From Maridesulfovibrio sp. (lineage in GTDB: Bacteria; Desulfobacterota; Desulfovibrionia; Desulfovibrionales; Desulfovibrionaceae), in the NCBI RefSeq assembly GCF_963666665.1, contig NZ_OY762999.1, forward strand, positions 2,609,501 through 2,673,500: a DNA stretch of 64,000 nucleotides, written 5' to 3'. The first letter of the stretch is position 1. Each line of letters opens with the position of its first letter. Below the pieces are notes generated by a model. That model made no database searches. It saw only the letters and a list, made by a program, of their open reading frames with translations, and was not told the origin of the DNA. Shown one piece after another: positions 16,849 through 29,882 of this stretch. The position numbers and the translations under genes are program-made.

Positions 16849-18594
16849 TTATTTAGCTTCAAGTCCCCATGACTGCCAGATTTCGGCGCGCCATGCTTTG
16901 AAAGCTTCAGTAAAACCTTCAAGGGGCAGTTCAATCTTTTCACCGGTCTTACGGTTCTTGGCTTCAACAATACCGTTCTTGAGACCCTTACCGCCGATAA
17001 CCAGCTGCATGGGATAACCGATCAGGTCAGCGTCAGCAAATTTTACACCCGGACGCTCACTGCGGTCATCGTAAGCTGCGTCGATACCCATTTGCATGAG
17101 TTCATTATAAAGCTCTTCAGCTTTCTCGTTCACAGCTTCATCCTTACCTCCGAGTGAGATCACGCAGAGTTCGAAAGGCGCGATGGTCGGAGGGAAGATG
17201 GCACCGTTTTCATCATTGTTCTGCTCAATAGCGGAAGCAACAATACGGGAAACGCCGATACCGTAACAACCCATGACCATAGGCTGGGTCTTGCCGTTTT
17301 CATCAAGGAAAGTAGCTTCCATGGACTTGGAGTACTTGGAACCGAGTTTGAAAACATGACCGACTTCAATACCCTTGGTGAACTCGATAGCCGCGCCGCA
17401 CTCAGGGCAGCAATCAGCTTCGGTGATCACGCGCAGGTCAGCGAACTGCTCAATCTTGCAGTCACGGCCAAGGGAAAGATGTTTGATATGGGTATCACCC
17501 TTGTTAGCACCGGCAATCCAGTCGGTGGCGGCCAGCAATTCATGGTCAGCGAAAATACGCTCGATTTTAAGACCAACGGGACCGGCAAAACCGACAGGTG
17601 CTCCGGTCCATTCCTTGACCTGTTCCTCGCTTGCCATTTCAATTTCGTTACCGCCAACAAGGTTGCGCAGCTTAACGTCATTGAGTTCACGGTCACCGCG
17701 TACAAGAGCAGCAACAGGCTCACCGTCAACAGTGAAAAGCAGGGTCTTAACCAGCTTATCCTGCTCTACGCCGAGGAATTCGCAAACTTCTTCCACGGTG
17801 TGTTTGCCGGGAGTGGCGACTTCTTCGATTGCGGGGCATTCAGTATTAAGCATGCTTTCGCCAGCAGGAGCCGCAACCTTTGCTTTTTCAAGGTTTGCAG
17901 CGTAGCCGCATTTCTCGTCCTTGCAGACTGCGATGGTATCTTCCCCGGTATCGGCCAGCACGTGGAATTCGTGAGAAAAGTCACCGCCGATAGCGCCGGA
18001 ATCCGCCTGAACGGGACGGAAGTTCAGCCCGATGCGGGAGAAAGCTTTCTTGTAAGCCTCGAACATTCCGCGATAGGATTCTTCTGCACCGGCTTCATCC
18101 TTATCAAAGGAGTATGCATCTTTCATGATGAATTCACGCCCGCGCATCAGGCCGAAACGGGGACGGATTTCATCACGGAATTTGGTCTGAATCTGATACA
18201 GATTGAGAGGAAGCTGCTTGTAGGATTTTACTTCGCCACGCACAAGGTCGGTAATTACTTCTTCGTGGGTGGGTCCGAGGCAGTAATCACGGCCGTGACG
18301 GTCTTTCACGCGCAGCAGTTCCTTGCCGTAGTAATCCCAGCGTCCGGTTTCCTGCCAGAGGTCACCGGGCTGGACCATGGGCATAAGCACTTCCAGTGCG
18401 CCCGCACGGTTCATTTCCTCACGCACGATGGCGGCAACCTTGTTCACGGACTTAAGTCCCAGCGGCAGGTAGTTGTAAATACCGCTGGTCAGCTTGCGGA
18501 TCATACCCGCACGCATGAGCAGTTTATGGGAAACCACTTCCGCTTCGGAAGGGTCTTCTTTCAATGTAGGAATATAGTAACGGCTTAAACGCAT
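16849..18594 (-). CDS. proS: Prolyl-tRNA synthetase, bacterial type
   Basis: A 581-residue class II aminoacyl-tRNA synthetase that charges tRNA-Pro. The N-terminal core shows [17 protein letters not shown], the TNEEV-like [17 protein letters not shown], and [20 protein letters not shown]. The editing (INS) domain lies in the middle (about residues 225-390). The C-terminal anticodon domain includes [19 protein letters not shown]. The start codon abuts the ispG stop with no gap, indicating co-transcription. Confidence 0.97.
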   Translation of the reverse strand: MRLSRYYIPTLKEDPSEAEVVSHKLLMRAGMIRKLTSGIYNYLPLGLKSVNKVAAIVREEMNRAGALEVLMPMVQPGDLWQETGRWDYYGKELLRVKDRHGRDYCLGPTHEEVITDLVRGEVKSYKQLPLNLYQIQTKFRDEIRPRFGLMRGREFIMKDAYSFDKDEAGAEESYRGMFEAYKKAFSRIGLNFRPVQADSGAIGGDFSHEFHVLADTGEDTIAVCKDEKCGYAANLEKAKVAAPAGESMLNTECPAIEEVATPGKHTVEEVCEFLGVEQDKLVKTLLFTVDGEPVAALVRGDRELNDVKLRNLVGGNEIEMASEEQVKEWTGAPVGFAGPVGLKIERIFADHELLAATDWIAGANKGDTHIKHLSLGRDCKIEQFADLRVITEADCCPECGAAIEFTKGIEVGHVFKLGSKYSKSMEATFLDENGKTQPMVMGCYGIGVSRIVASAIEQNNDENGAIFPPTIAPFELCVISLGGKDEAVNEKAEELYNELMQMGIDAAYDDRSERPGVKFADADLIGYPMQLVIGGKGLKNGIVEAKNRKTGEKIELPLEGFTEAFKAWRAEIWQSWGLEAK

Positions 18595-19671
18595 TTATTG
18601 TCCTCTCTTTTCTTTCAGGAATAATTCTATTTCTTTCATAAATTCAGGCAGCAGGTTCTCATCGCCCTTGACCTTGCGGACGACCTCACCCTTGCGGAAG
18701 ATAATCCCCAGTCCGCGGCCCCCGGCAATACCGAGGTCGGCCTCACGGGCCTCACCGGGACCGTTGACCACGCAACCCATGACCGCCACGGTGAAAACAT
18801 CCTCAACACCGCGCAGGTTGTCTTCCACCTTCTGGGCCAGACCGATAAGATCAATCTCGGTACGCCCGCAGGTGGGGCAGGAAACAATCTCAGGCCCGCG
18901 TTCACGCAATCCCAGCGAACGCAGGATTTCCCACGCAACGCCAACTTCCGCTACCGGATCATGGGTCAGTGAAACGCGCATAGTATCGCCAAGGCCTTCC
19001 CAGAACAGGATACCCAGCCCTACGGAAGATTTGACTGCACCGCGCACCAGAGTTCCGGCCTCGGTAATACCCACGTGTTGCGGGTAATCCACCTTTTCAG
19101 CCAGCAGCTTGTAAGCGGCGATAGTGTTCAGCACTGATGAAGATTTCAGGGAAATCTTGGTATTGTAGAAATTTCTCTTTTCCAGCAGAGCCACGTGCTC
19201 CAGCGCACTTTCGACCATTGCCTGAGGAGTCGGACCGCCATACTTGGCAAGCAGTGCTTTGTCCAGCGAACCGCCGTTAACGCCGATACGGATGGGGACG
19301 TTGCGTTCCTTGGCAGCAGCGACCACGGAATCAACCTTATCCTCGCCTCCGATGTTACCGGGGTTAATGCGCAGGGCATCGATTCCGGCATCAATAGCGG
19401 CAAGCGCCAGACGGTAATCGAAATGGATGTCCGCCACCAGCGGAACCGGAGAACCCTTGCGGATCTGCGGCAGGGCCTTGGCAGCTTCTTCGTCCGGCAC
19501 GGCAACACGCACTATTTCGCATCCGGCTTCAGCCAGTGCGTCAATCTGCGCCCGAGTGGAAAGGGCATCACGGGTGTCGGTGTTGCACATGGACTGGACC
19601 CTGATCGGGTTGTCTCCACCAATACCAACGTTCCCGATGAACAGCTCACGGGTCTTTTTTCTATTGATCAT
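18595..19671 (-). CDS. ispG: 4-hydroxy-3-methylbut-2-enyl-diphosphate synthase (flavodoxin/ferredoxin)
   Basis: This iron-sulfur enzyme makes HMBPP in the MEP isoprenoid pathway. The 358-residue protein has the TIM-barrel N-terminus (IRVQSMCNTDTRDALST, VADIHFDYRLALAA, RINPGNIG) and the C-terminal cluster domain with cysteines in SCPTCGRTEIDL and VMGCVVNGPGE. It begins the ispG-proS-xseA run. A palindromic repeat lies about 100 bp upstream. Confidence 0.96.
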   Translation of the reverse strand: MINRKKTRELFIGNVGIGGDNPIRVQSMCNTDTRDALSTRAQIDALAEAGCEIVRVAVPDEEAAKALPQIRKGSPVPLVADIHFDYRLALAAIDAGIDALRINPGNIGGEDKVDSVVAAAKERNVPIRIGVNGGSLDKALLAKYGGPTPQAMVESALEHVALLEKRNFYNTKISLKSSSVLNTIAAYKLLAEKVDYPQHVGITEAGTLVRGAVKSSVGLGILFWEGLGDTMRVSLTHDPVAEVGVAWEILRSLGLRERGPEIVSCPTCGRTEIDLIGLAQKVEDNLRGVEDVFTVAVMGCVVNGPGEAREADLGIAGGRGLGIIFRKGEVVRKVKGDENLLPEFMKEIELFLKEKRGQ

Positions 19672-19768
19672 TTTTCACCTGATTTATTCAGTTTGGCAGC
19701 TAATATAAAAATAACGTGCGCGGTAGCATAATACATATTGTTATAAGAGCCAAGGCTCGCTTTTTCGA

Positions 19769-19845
19769 GCCTCCGGCGGCCAGAGGGGAAAAACTTTTGC
19801 AAAAGTTTTTCCCCTCTGGACTCCCCTTTTCAAAACCTTTTATCA
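19769..19845 (+). repeat. Dispersed palindromic intergenic element, copy 2
   Basis: GCCTCCGGCGGC is followed by a near-perfect palindrome with arms CAGAGGGGAAAAACTTTTG and CAAAAGTTTTTCCCCTCTG, then GACTCCCCTTTTCAAAACC and TTTTAT. This is the most regular copy. It lies between ispG and ung; a GGCTCG/CGAGCC hairpin overlaps its left end. Confidence 0.9.
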
Positions 19846-19903
19846 GGCTTCGCGTCCGGGGATAGCAAAATTGTGCCAACGAATAAATTAGATTGGTTAA
19901 ATC

Positions 19904-20614
19904 TTATTTTACCCAATTAATTTCGGGACAATGGGCGAAATGGTTTTCACCGAGGAAGGAGCCGGGTGTTTTATTGAACAAACGCGGATGATAGCTGGTC
20001 AATTTTTGGGATTCTGGTACGAAGGCCGCAATATCCTGTGCATCCTTGCCCCAGAGGAGCCATTTTGCTGATGCATTTTTCTGCTGGATATACTGCAGAA
20101 GTGCAGAGGAGAAATAGCTCCAGATATCAGTATGGCTGCCGGGATTCTCAAGCTGGCAGGTCAAAGCGGTGTTCATGAAAAGCACACCCTCTTCTTCAAG
20201 GTGGCTGAAAAGCTTTTTCGGAGGCAGTACCGGAAACGTACCGGATTCAATATCTTTCCTGATATTAGCGATACCTTCAACATCATCAGCCTGAAGAAAG
20301 TTCTTATGCAAGAGCTTGAGGATATTGACCAATGAAGCATTGCGCTTCAGCTCACCCCAAGTCTTGATATCACCAACCTCAAAGGCCCTGCCTGTTGCAA
20401 CACCCATCTGGGGGTAAGGGTCCTGTCCAAGAATAACTACCTTCATATTAGAAAGATCGGTCTCACAGAAACGCAGAACTTTATCAGCATTGGGTGTAAA
20501 ATCCTTACCAATGGAAGAACTGATTTTATCAAGTTCCATCATCTGCGGAAGGGTAAAAAATCCACGCCAGGATTCATGAACATCATAACTGGACAAACAA
20601 AAATTAACTCTCAT
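19904..20614 (-). CDS. ung: Uracil-DNA glycosylase, family 1
   Basis: The 236-residue repair enzyme removes uracil from DNA. GQDPYPQMGVATGRAF (residues 62-77) contains the water-activating aspartate. FMNTALTC is the uracil-binding segment, LLWGKDAQ precedes the leucine loop, and SYHPRLFNKTPGSFLG stands where most family members have HPSPLS. The changed HPRLF loop is a divergence, but the catalytic histidine is kept. Start at ATG 20614 with GAGAGA upstream. Confidence 0.92.
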   Translation of the reverse strand: MRVNFCLSSYDVHESWRGFFTLPQMMELDKISSSIGKDFTPNADKVLRFCETDLSNMKVVILGQDPYPQMGVATGRAFEVGDIKTWGELKRNASLVNILKLLHKNFLQADDVEGIANIRKDIESGTFPVLPPKKLFSHLEEEGVLFMNTALTCQLENPGSHTDIWSYFSSALLQYIQQKNASAKWLLWGKDAQDIAAFVPESQKLTSYHPRLFNKTPGSFLGENHFAHCPEINWVK

Positions 20615-20639
20615 AAATCTATCTCTCTTTAACTTTTAA

Positions 20640-20704
20640 AACCCCAAGCCCCTACTAGGGATTCCAAAGGGGCTGAGCTCCTTTGGCCGCCGGAGGCGAA
20701 ATCA
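20640..20704 (-). repeat. Dispersed palindromic intergenic element, copy 3 (inverted, variant)
   Basis: On the minus strand this reads GCCTCCGGCGGCCAAAGGAG, then CTCAGCCCCTTTGGAATCCC. The GCCTCCGGCGGC head is identical to the other copies and the arms CCAAAGG/CCTTTGG form the stem, but the CTTTTGCAAAAG centre is lost. It lies between ung and the next gene. Confidence 0.7.
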
Positions 20705-20739
20705 AATATCAAAAGCGCGAAGCGCATCATAACTGTTCT

Positions 20740-21444
20740 TTAAAAATATCCCATGGAAGTAAGCTGTTCCAGATTGCGCTCTTTTTCTGCACTGCGCCCT
20801 TCGCGTTCAGTCATTCCGCCTTTTGCAGTGCAAGGCTGACAGCCGAGTGAACGGTAGCCTTGACCATATAGTTCACAGTGCGGAATCTGATGCATGGTAA
20901 TAAAAGACCAGATATCCATCTCTGTCCATTCGAGTATCGGATTGAGCAGAGTGTGGTCAGGATCATCACGCACTTCCATATATCTTCGCCCAGCCCTGCT
21001 GGGATGCTCGTCGCGACGAATTCCGGTGATAAGCAGGTCAATTTCAAATTCATCTATGGCCTTTTGCAAAGGCTTAATCTTCAGATCAGCGCAGCACTTC
21101 ACCGGATTTTCTGCAACGGGATAGCTGGAGAGGTCCACTTCAGGCCTGATGATTTTAACATCCACGCCCCATTGCAAAGCAATGCGATCCCGGAAAGCCA
21201 TCACTTCTGAAAACTTTATCCCGGTATCAATGGACAAAGCCTGAGGAACCAGTACCAGAGAAGCTTCCTTTCCTTTATTCTTAAGAACCTCTCGCCAAAG
21301 GGCCAGCACCACAGTGGAATCCTTGCCCCCGGTCCAAGCCACGGCAATCCGTTCCGGAGGATACATTTCCAGCATACCGGACATCAAGCCGGCACTGTGA
21401 GCAACTTTCTCATCAAGCGGTGAGGTTGCATTTATTCCAGTCAA
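20740..21444 (-). CDS. PAPS/APS-reductase-like PP-loop protein with a four-cysteine cluster pattern
   Basis: A 234-residue protein of the CysH/CysD family. The PP-loop is WTGGKDSTVVLAL, about 40 residues from the start. Cysteines in VKCCADLKIKPL and in SLGCQPCTAKGG match the CC...CxxC pattern that binds a [4Fe-4S] cluster in assimilatory APS reductases. The C-terminal ECGLH catalytic motif of true reductases is missing; the protein ends soon after CxxC. I set the start at TTG 21444, because AAGGAG lies 7 nt upstream; the ATG at 21531 has none. It may be a sulfur transferase or ATP-pyrophosphatase rather than a reductase. Confidence 0.82.
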   Translation of the reverse strand: MTGINATSPLDEKVAHSAGLMSGMLEMYPPERIAVAWTGGKDSTVVLALWREVLKNKGKEASLVLVPQALSIDTGIKFSEVMAFRDRIALQWGVDVKIIRPEVDLSSYPVAENPVKCCADLKIKPLQKAIDEFEIDLLITGIRRDEHPSRAGRRYMEVRDDPDHTLLNPILEWTEMDIWSFITMHQIPHCELYGQGYRSLGCQPCTAKGGMTEREGRSAEKERNLEQLTSMGYF

Positions 21445-21702
21445 AATAAGACTCCTTAACAAAAGTGGTTCCCTTGTTGCCTGAAATGCGGCTTTTTGCA
21501 AGCCGGGCCTGATTGTGAGTTCAAATGCCATAAATTGTAAAGCTTGCGTTTTTTACTTGCATTTCACAGCTGACAGCTATATGCCCTACCTCGCCATAAA
21601 TAGAAGCACACTCTTGCCCAGAGAGCTGATATACTCAATTCATCTTGATTATTCTGCGCCATGCTTCATTTTTCTACATAATTCATAATCAAGGAGCAGC
21701 TT

Positions 21703-22173
21703 ATGTACTGTCCTGAAAACATACAGGGGAAAACGGTCATCGGCTGGAGGGAATGGGGAGCTTTCCCGCAATTGAATATTCCGGCTATCAAATTTAAAAC
21801 TGATACCGGGGCGAAGACTTCCTGCCTTCATTCTTTTCAGCAGGACTTTTTTGAACGTGACGGAAATAAATGGATCAGATTTGGTATCCATCCGATTCAG
21901 AAGCGTACCGACATTGAAATTTTTTGTGAGGCCCCGGTTATTGACTTCCGTACAGTCACCAACTCCGGGGGCGTAAGTGAAGAGCGCCCAGTAATCGTTT
22001 CACAGCTCGTTATGGGTGATATGAGCTGGAACATTGAACTGACACTTACGAATCGAGATTCCATGAAATTTCGGATGCTTTTGGGCAGAACAGCAATGGA
22101 AGACCGACTTCTTGTCGATCCTGACGCATCATATCTGCTGGGCAGAAAGCACGCTGCTGAATTTTACAAATAA
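21703..22173 (+). CDS. RimB-type retropepsin-like protease (formerly 'ATP-dependent zinc protease' family)
   Basis: A 156-residue protein of the family found beside rimK. KTDTGAKTSCLHS (about residues 33-45) carries the aspartyl-protease DTGA motif. Later VNS-like and LLGRTAMEDRLLVDP stretches complete the retropepsin fold. In characterised systems the partner cleaves glutamate tails added by RimK. AAGGAG precedes the ATG. It ends 18 bp before rimK, so the two form an operon. Confidence 0.87.
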   Translation: MYCPENIQGKTVIGWREWGAFPQLNIPAIKFKTDTGAKTSCLHSFQQDFFERDGNKWIRFGIHPIQKRTDIEIFCEAPVIDFRTVTNSGGVSEERPVIVSQLVMGDMSWNIELTLTNRDSMKFRMLLGRTAMEDRLLVDPDASYLLGRKHAAEFYK

Positions 22174-22191
22174 AAATTTCGGGAGGCACGA

Positions 22192-23097
22192 ATGAAAATC
22201 GGCATCCTTTCCCGCAAACGGGAACTATACTCTACTAATTCACTTGTGGAAGCCTGTAAGGCACGTGGACATGAAGTGCGGGTCATCAACCCCCTGCGCT
22301 GCTACATGAACATCACTTCTCACAACCCCAGTATCCTTTACAAAGGGGAAAAACTTGAGGGATTTGATGCTATCATCCCGCGTATCGGCGCATCCATCAC
22401 TTTTTACGGTTGTGCGGTAGTACGCCAATTTGAAATGATGGGTGTTTACTGCGTCAATGAATCCGTAGCCATCACCCGCTCCAGAGACAAGCTTCGCAGC
22501 CTGCAGCTGCTGGCCCGTAAAGGTATCGGACTTCCCGTGACAGCCTTTGCCCACTCAACTCAGTATACTGAAGACCTGATTGATATTGTGGGCGGCGCCC
22601 CGCTGGTTATCAAACTGCTGGAAGGAACACAGGGCAAGGGAGTTGTGCTTGCGGAAACCAGAAACACCGCAGCCAGTATCATTGAGGCCTTCAAAGGCCT
22701 TGAAGCGAACATACTTGTACAGGAATTTATATCTGAAGCATCCGGTTCGGACATCCGCTGCCTTGTAGTCGGAGGCAAGGTTATCGCTTCCATGAAAAGA
22801 CAGGGCCGCGAAGGAGATTTCCGTTCCAACCTTCATCAGGGCGGATCTGCCAGTCAGGTAAGAATCACACCTGAAGAGCGCTCCACCGCAGTTCGCAGTG
22901 CCAAGATCATGGGGCTGGGTTTCTGCGGGGTTGATATCCTGCGTTCAAACCACGGTCCGGTAGTCATGGAAGTAAACTCCTCCCCCGGACTTGAAGGTAT
23001 TGAAAACACAACAGGAATCGATGTTGCCGGTAAGCTTATCGACTACATCGAAAAAAATGCGCAGCCCGGAAAAACCAAGACCAAAGGTAAAGGCTAG
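22192..23097 (+). CDS. rimK: ATP-grasp ligase RimK (ribosomal protein S6 glutamate ligase)
   Basis: A 301-residue ATP-grasp enzyme that adds glutamates to the C-terminus of ribosomal protein S6 in studied bacteria. It shows the PLRCYMNI and [22 protein letters not shown]-terminal features, ATP-binding [35 protein letters not shown] and the metal-binding VDILRS...[20 protein letters not shown] lies before the ATG. A lysine-rich tail (TKTKGKG) ends the protein. Confidence 0.93.
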   Translation: MKIGILSRKRELYSTNSLVEACKARGHEVRVINPLRCYMNITSHNPSILYKGEKLEGFDAIIPRIGASITFYGCAVVRQFEMMGVYCVNESVAITRSRDKLRSLQLLARKGIGLPVTAFAHSTQYTEDLIDIVGGAPLVIKLLEGTQGKGVVLAETRNTAASIIEAFKGLEANILVQEFISEASGSDIRCLVVGGKVIASMKRQGREGDFRSNLHQGGSASQVRITPEERSTAVRSAKIMGLGFCGVDILRSNHGPVVMEVNSSPGLEGIENTTGIDVAGKLIDYIEKNAQPGKTKTKGKG

Positions 23098-23118
23098 CAA
23101 ACCTCTTCTATAAATTTG

Positions 23119-23155
23119 AAAGGCCCCCGAATCCATCGGATACGGGGGCTTTTTT
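23119..23155 (+). terminator. Terminator after rimK
   Basis: Stem GCCCCCG/CGGGGGC with inner ATCC/GGAT pairs, followed by seven T. Nearly identical to the terminator at 23930-23968. Confidence 0.93.
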
Positions 23156-23273
23156 GCGCATTTCGAATCATGCATATTTCTTAATAATTCTTTATTTGCT
23201 CTTAATAAATACTGGCCGAAACATTGCTTTGCTTAAGGCAACCTTAAATCTTTTAAACAAAAGGAGTGTTTTT

Positions 23274-23906
23274 ATGGTCACAATTGATTCACTAGGCAGC
23301 TCAGCTTCAACAGGTGTGTTCAAATTGAACCAGAACGAACAAGACGAACAGCGAAAAACCATAGATGAACGTCTAAAAGACGGTGATACCGTCAAAATTT
23401 CAGCTGAAGCCATGGAGTTGTTCAAATCAAAAATGGAAGAATACGGTGCCCAGAACCCCGGAGACCTTACTAAGGAACAACGCGAAGACTTGAAAGATAC
23501 CATGGAAAGTTTTGCCGAGGAAAACGGTATAGACCCGGAAAATATGCCCCGCCCAGGAGGGCGGCCCAGTGGCATGCCTCCCGGAGGAATGCCTCCGGAT
23601 GGAGAAGGAGGTGCCCCCGGTGGAGGAATGGGCGGCGGTGAAGAAAACCAGCAAGCCAGTGCCATGGCAGGGGCAGGGGCAGGAAAGCAAGCTGGAGCCG
23701 CCGAAGGCTCAGCAGCTTCCTCCTCAAGTGAGAGCAGTGATGTAGAAGATAAGGAAGACGAGATCGAAAAACTTGAATCCGAAATCCAGCATCTTCGCTC
23801 ACAAGCTGACAACGATGAAAAAGCCGCAAAAGAACTGAAGACAAAGGAAGTGGAACTTGCTGCACTTCAAGCCGAACTTGCCTTGCTGGAAAGCCAAAGC
23901 GCATAG
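23274..23906 (+). CDS. Unknown Pro/Gly-rich protein with C-terminal coiled coil
   Basis: A 210-residue acidic protein with no signal peptide. Start at ATG 23274, with AAAAGGAG 8-9 nt before it; the longer upstream frame has no support. Residues about 40-95 are helical (EQREDLKDTMESFAEENG). About 100-135 are rich in Met-Pro-Gly repeats (GMPPGGMPPDGEGG), then comes an Ala/Gly/Ser-rich linker. The last 55 residues (DKEDEIEKLESEIQHLRSQ onward) form a predicted coiled coil. No family is recognised; it has the composition of a structural or scaffold protein. Confidence 0.7.
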   Translation: MVTIDSLGSSASTGVFKLNQNEQDEQRKTIDERLKDGDTVKISAEAMELFKSKMEEYGAQNPGDLTKEQREDLKDTMESFAEENGIDPENMPRPGGRPSGMPPGGMPPDGEGGAPGGGMGGGEENQQASAMAGAGAGKQAGAAEGSAASSSSESSDVEDKEDEIEKLESEIQHLRSQADNDEKAAKELKTKEVELAALQAELALLESQSA

Positions 23907-23929
23907 CTTTAACTCCCCACTTGAAGACG

Positions 23930-23968
23930 AAAAGGCCCCCGCATCCATCGGATACGGGGGCCTTGATT
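23930..23968. terminator. Terminator between the Pro/Gly-rich gene and nifJ
   Basis: Arms GGCCCCCG and CGGGGGCC with inner ATCC/GGAT pairs, lying between convergent genes. The + side T run is interrupted (TTGATTT); the A-rich left side can serve nifJ on the other strand. Confidence 0.85.
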
Positions 23969-23995
23969 TATACTAAGGCTTTTACAGCAACTTGG

Positions 23996-27580
<3,585 letters not shown>

Positions 27581-27668
27581 CTATACGCGTTGCCTACCCG
27601 TATTTCACTGCTTCCGGGCTGATAAATGCAAAAAAGTTGGTCAGCCGTTCAAAATGCCTGAAACACCG

Positions 27669-27722
27669 GCACTTCCAAGGTTCATATCCGGCCTTGAGAC
27701 CAGATCCCCCCTTTGGAAGTGC
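27669..27722. other. Stem-loop between pta and nifJ
   Basis: The arms GCACTTCCAA and TTGGAAGTGC are perfect 10-bp inverted repeats about 34 nt apart, 30 bp past the pta stop. No T run follows on the minus strand, so it may be a processing or weak termination signal. Confidence 0.5.
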
Positions 27723-27752
27723 ATTCAATCACACAAAAAATATTTTAAAAGA

Positions 27753-29882
27753 TTACTCCCTCCCGGCTTGATTTTCCTGCCGATCTTTCTCTGCAATAGC
27801 CTGAATAGCGGTGATCGCCACAGTGTTGACAACATCACGCACTGTGCATCCGCGGCTCAGGTCGTTGACCGGTTTTTTCAAGCCTTGCAAAACCGGGCCG
27901 ATGGCAACAGATTCCGGCTGCGACCGCTGCACGGCCTTGTAGGTATTGTTCCCGGTATTTAAATCTGGAAAAATCAAAACAGTGGCCTGCCCGGCAACTT
28001 CACTATCCGGCATGAGCTCGGAAGCAACATCCGGGTCCACGGCAGCATCAAACTGCAACGGGCCTTCCACCGCAATTTCAGGTGCTATTTTACGTACCAG
28101 TTCAGTAGCCTCTTTTACCTTATCCACAGAACGCCCCTTGCCGGACTCCCCGGTAGAATAAGAAAGCATGGCAACTTTTGGTTCGATGCCGAAAATCTTC
28201 GCTGTGTGGGCGGAACTGACGGCAATTTCAGCAAGTTCCTGCGCATTGGGATTCGGGTTCACTGCGCAGTCACCGTAAACCATGACCCTATCATTCTGAC
28301 ACATGAGAAACACACTGGAGACAATGGAAAAACCGGGTTTGGTCTTAATAAACTCAAAAGCCGGGCGGATGGTCTGTGCTGTAGTGGTGATTGAACCGGA
28401 AACCATTCCGTCAGCCACTCCCGTATACACCATCATGGTCCCGAAATAAGTGGGATCGCTCATGCGGTCACGGGCATCATCCTTTACAATGCACTTATGC
28501 TTGCGCAACTCGTAATACTCATCAACAAAAAGCTCAAAATGCTCTGACTTTACCGGATCAACAATTTCAATACCGTTCAGGCTGATTCCGATATCCGAGG
28601 CAGTCTTCCTGATCTCATCCTCGTTTCCGAGCAGGGTGAGTTTCACAACATCCCTGCGACGCAGAATATCCGCAGCCCGCAGGATACGTTCCTCCTTGCC
28701 TTCAGGAAGAACTATGCGCTGCTTGTTCTCACGCGCCTTATGCAGCAGGGTGTGCTCAAACATATATGGTGTGATCTTTGTGGAACGGCTGGATACAAGT
28801 TTTTGCTGCAACTCATGCGAATCCACACAAGTTTCGAAAAGTCCCATGGCCGAGAGCACCTTAACCTGATTTTCTGGATCGATTTTACCGTGCAGGCCTC
28901 GCAGGATCTGGGCGGTTTTATGAGTATGGCCCGGAGCAACCAGAATAGGCAGAGGAACACCCTTCCACCCTTCTATTAAATGATGGACGGTCATGGCCGG
29001 TTTGATTCCGCCGGTCAGCAGGATTCCGGAAACATTGGGGTAAGCATCAGAAAGACGCGAAGACAAACTGGCAAGAATGATGTCCGACCGGTCTCCGGGA
29101 GTAATAATCAGACTGCCGTCTTTGACATATTTAAGAAAATTCTCAATCTGCATGGCCGCGACTACATAGTTGTCGATGGGCGTATCAAGACGCTCTCGGC
29201 CGTAAAGCACCCGGCAATCCAGCCACTTAACAACGTCAGACATGGTCGGATTACCCAGCCTTTTATCATCGGGCAGAACGTAGACCAATGGATGACTCTC
29301 GCTCTTGAGACAGCGCCTCAACCGTTCTCCGAGATCAGGAGAAAATTCCCTTGCAGCCCTGTTCACCATGACAGAGATGACATCCAGCCCTTTTTCCTCA
29401 AACATTGCCACGGTCCGGTTGGCAAGATCGCAGATTTCATCTTCATAACTGTCCATGGCATTGAGCACAGCCAGAACAGGACAACCTAGATTACTGGCAA
29501 CATCGAGGTTTATCTCAAATTCAACTGCCGCCTCGCCGCCGAGGTAGTCAGTTCCCTCGCAGAGCACGAAATCGTAATTTGCTTCCAGCGCCTTGAACCG
29601 GTCAAGAATGTTTTCCATCAGCAAGGAATGCTTGCCGTCATTGAGCAGGCGGGTAGCCTCACTCTGGGTATATGCATAGGTAGTTTTATATTCCTGCGGC
29701 AGTTTAAAATGACGCAGAATAAGATCAATATCGTGGTCACGTTCACGGAAGTTGTCGTGAATGATGGGCCTGAAAATCGCAACCTTGCGCAGATGGGTCA
29801 ACAGCAGTTGCATAACCCCGAGAACAATTGCTGATTTTCCGCTCCGGGCCTCTGTTGCCGCAATGTATAAGCTCTTAGACAT
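27753..29882 (-). CDS. pta: Phosphate acetyltransferase, large (three-domain) form
   Basis: A 709-residue enzyme that converts acetyl-CoA to acetyl phosphate. The N-terminal P-loop (BioD-like) domain begins YIAATEARSGKSAIVLG. A DRTGG domain spans about residues 210-330, and the catalytic PTA domain starts near ARENKQRIVLPEG (about 375) and includes SMVSGSITTTAQTIRPAF-like and MLSYSTGESGKG stretches. Start at ATG 29882, with AGGAGAAAG before it. Acetate kinase is not seen next to it. nifJ is downstream and a long untranslated stretch is upstream. Confidence 0.97.
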   Translation of the reverse strand: MSKSLYIAATEARSGKSAIVLGVMQLLLTHLRKVAIFRPIIHDNFRERDHDIDLILRHFKLPQEYKTTYAYTQSEATRLLNDGKHSLLMENILDRFKALEANYDFVLCEGTDYLGGEAAVEFEINLDVASNLGCPVLAVLNAMDSYEDEICDLANRTVAMFEEKGLDVISVMVNRAAREFSPDLGERLRRCLKSESHPLVYVLPDDKRLGNPTMSDVVKWLDCRVLYGRERLDTPIDNYVVAAMQIENFLKYVKDGSLIITPGDRSDIILASLSSRLSDAYPNVSGILLTGGIKPAMTVHHLIEGWKGVPLPILVAPGHTHKTAQILRGLHGKIDPENQVKVLSAMGLFETCVDSHELQQKLVSSRSTKITPYMFEHTLLHKARENKQRIVLPEGKEERILRAADILRRRDVVKLTLLGNEDEIRKTASDIGISLNGIEIVDPVKSEHFELFVDEYYELRKHKCIVKDDARDRMSDPTYFGTMMVYTGVADGMVSGSITTTAQTIRPAFEFIKTKPGFSIVSSVFLMCQNDRVMVYGDCAVNPNPNAQELAEIAVSSAHTAKIFGIEPKVAMLSYSTGESGKGRSVDKVKEATELVRKIAPEIAVEGPLQFDAAVDPDVASELMPDSEVAGQATVLIFPDLNTGNNTYKAVQRSQPESVAIGPVLQGLKKPVNDLSRGCTVRDVVNTVAITAIQAIAEKDRQENQAGRE

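Noticed and set aside
17356..18588. A 410-codon ORF opposite proS
   Set aside because: Antisense shadow of prolyl-tRNA synthetase.
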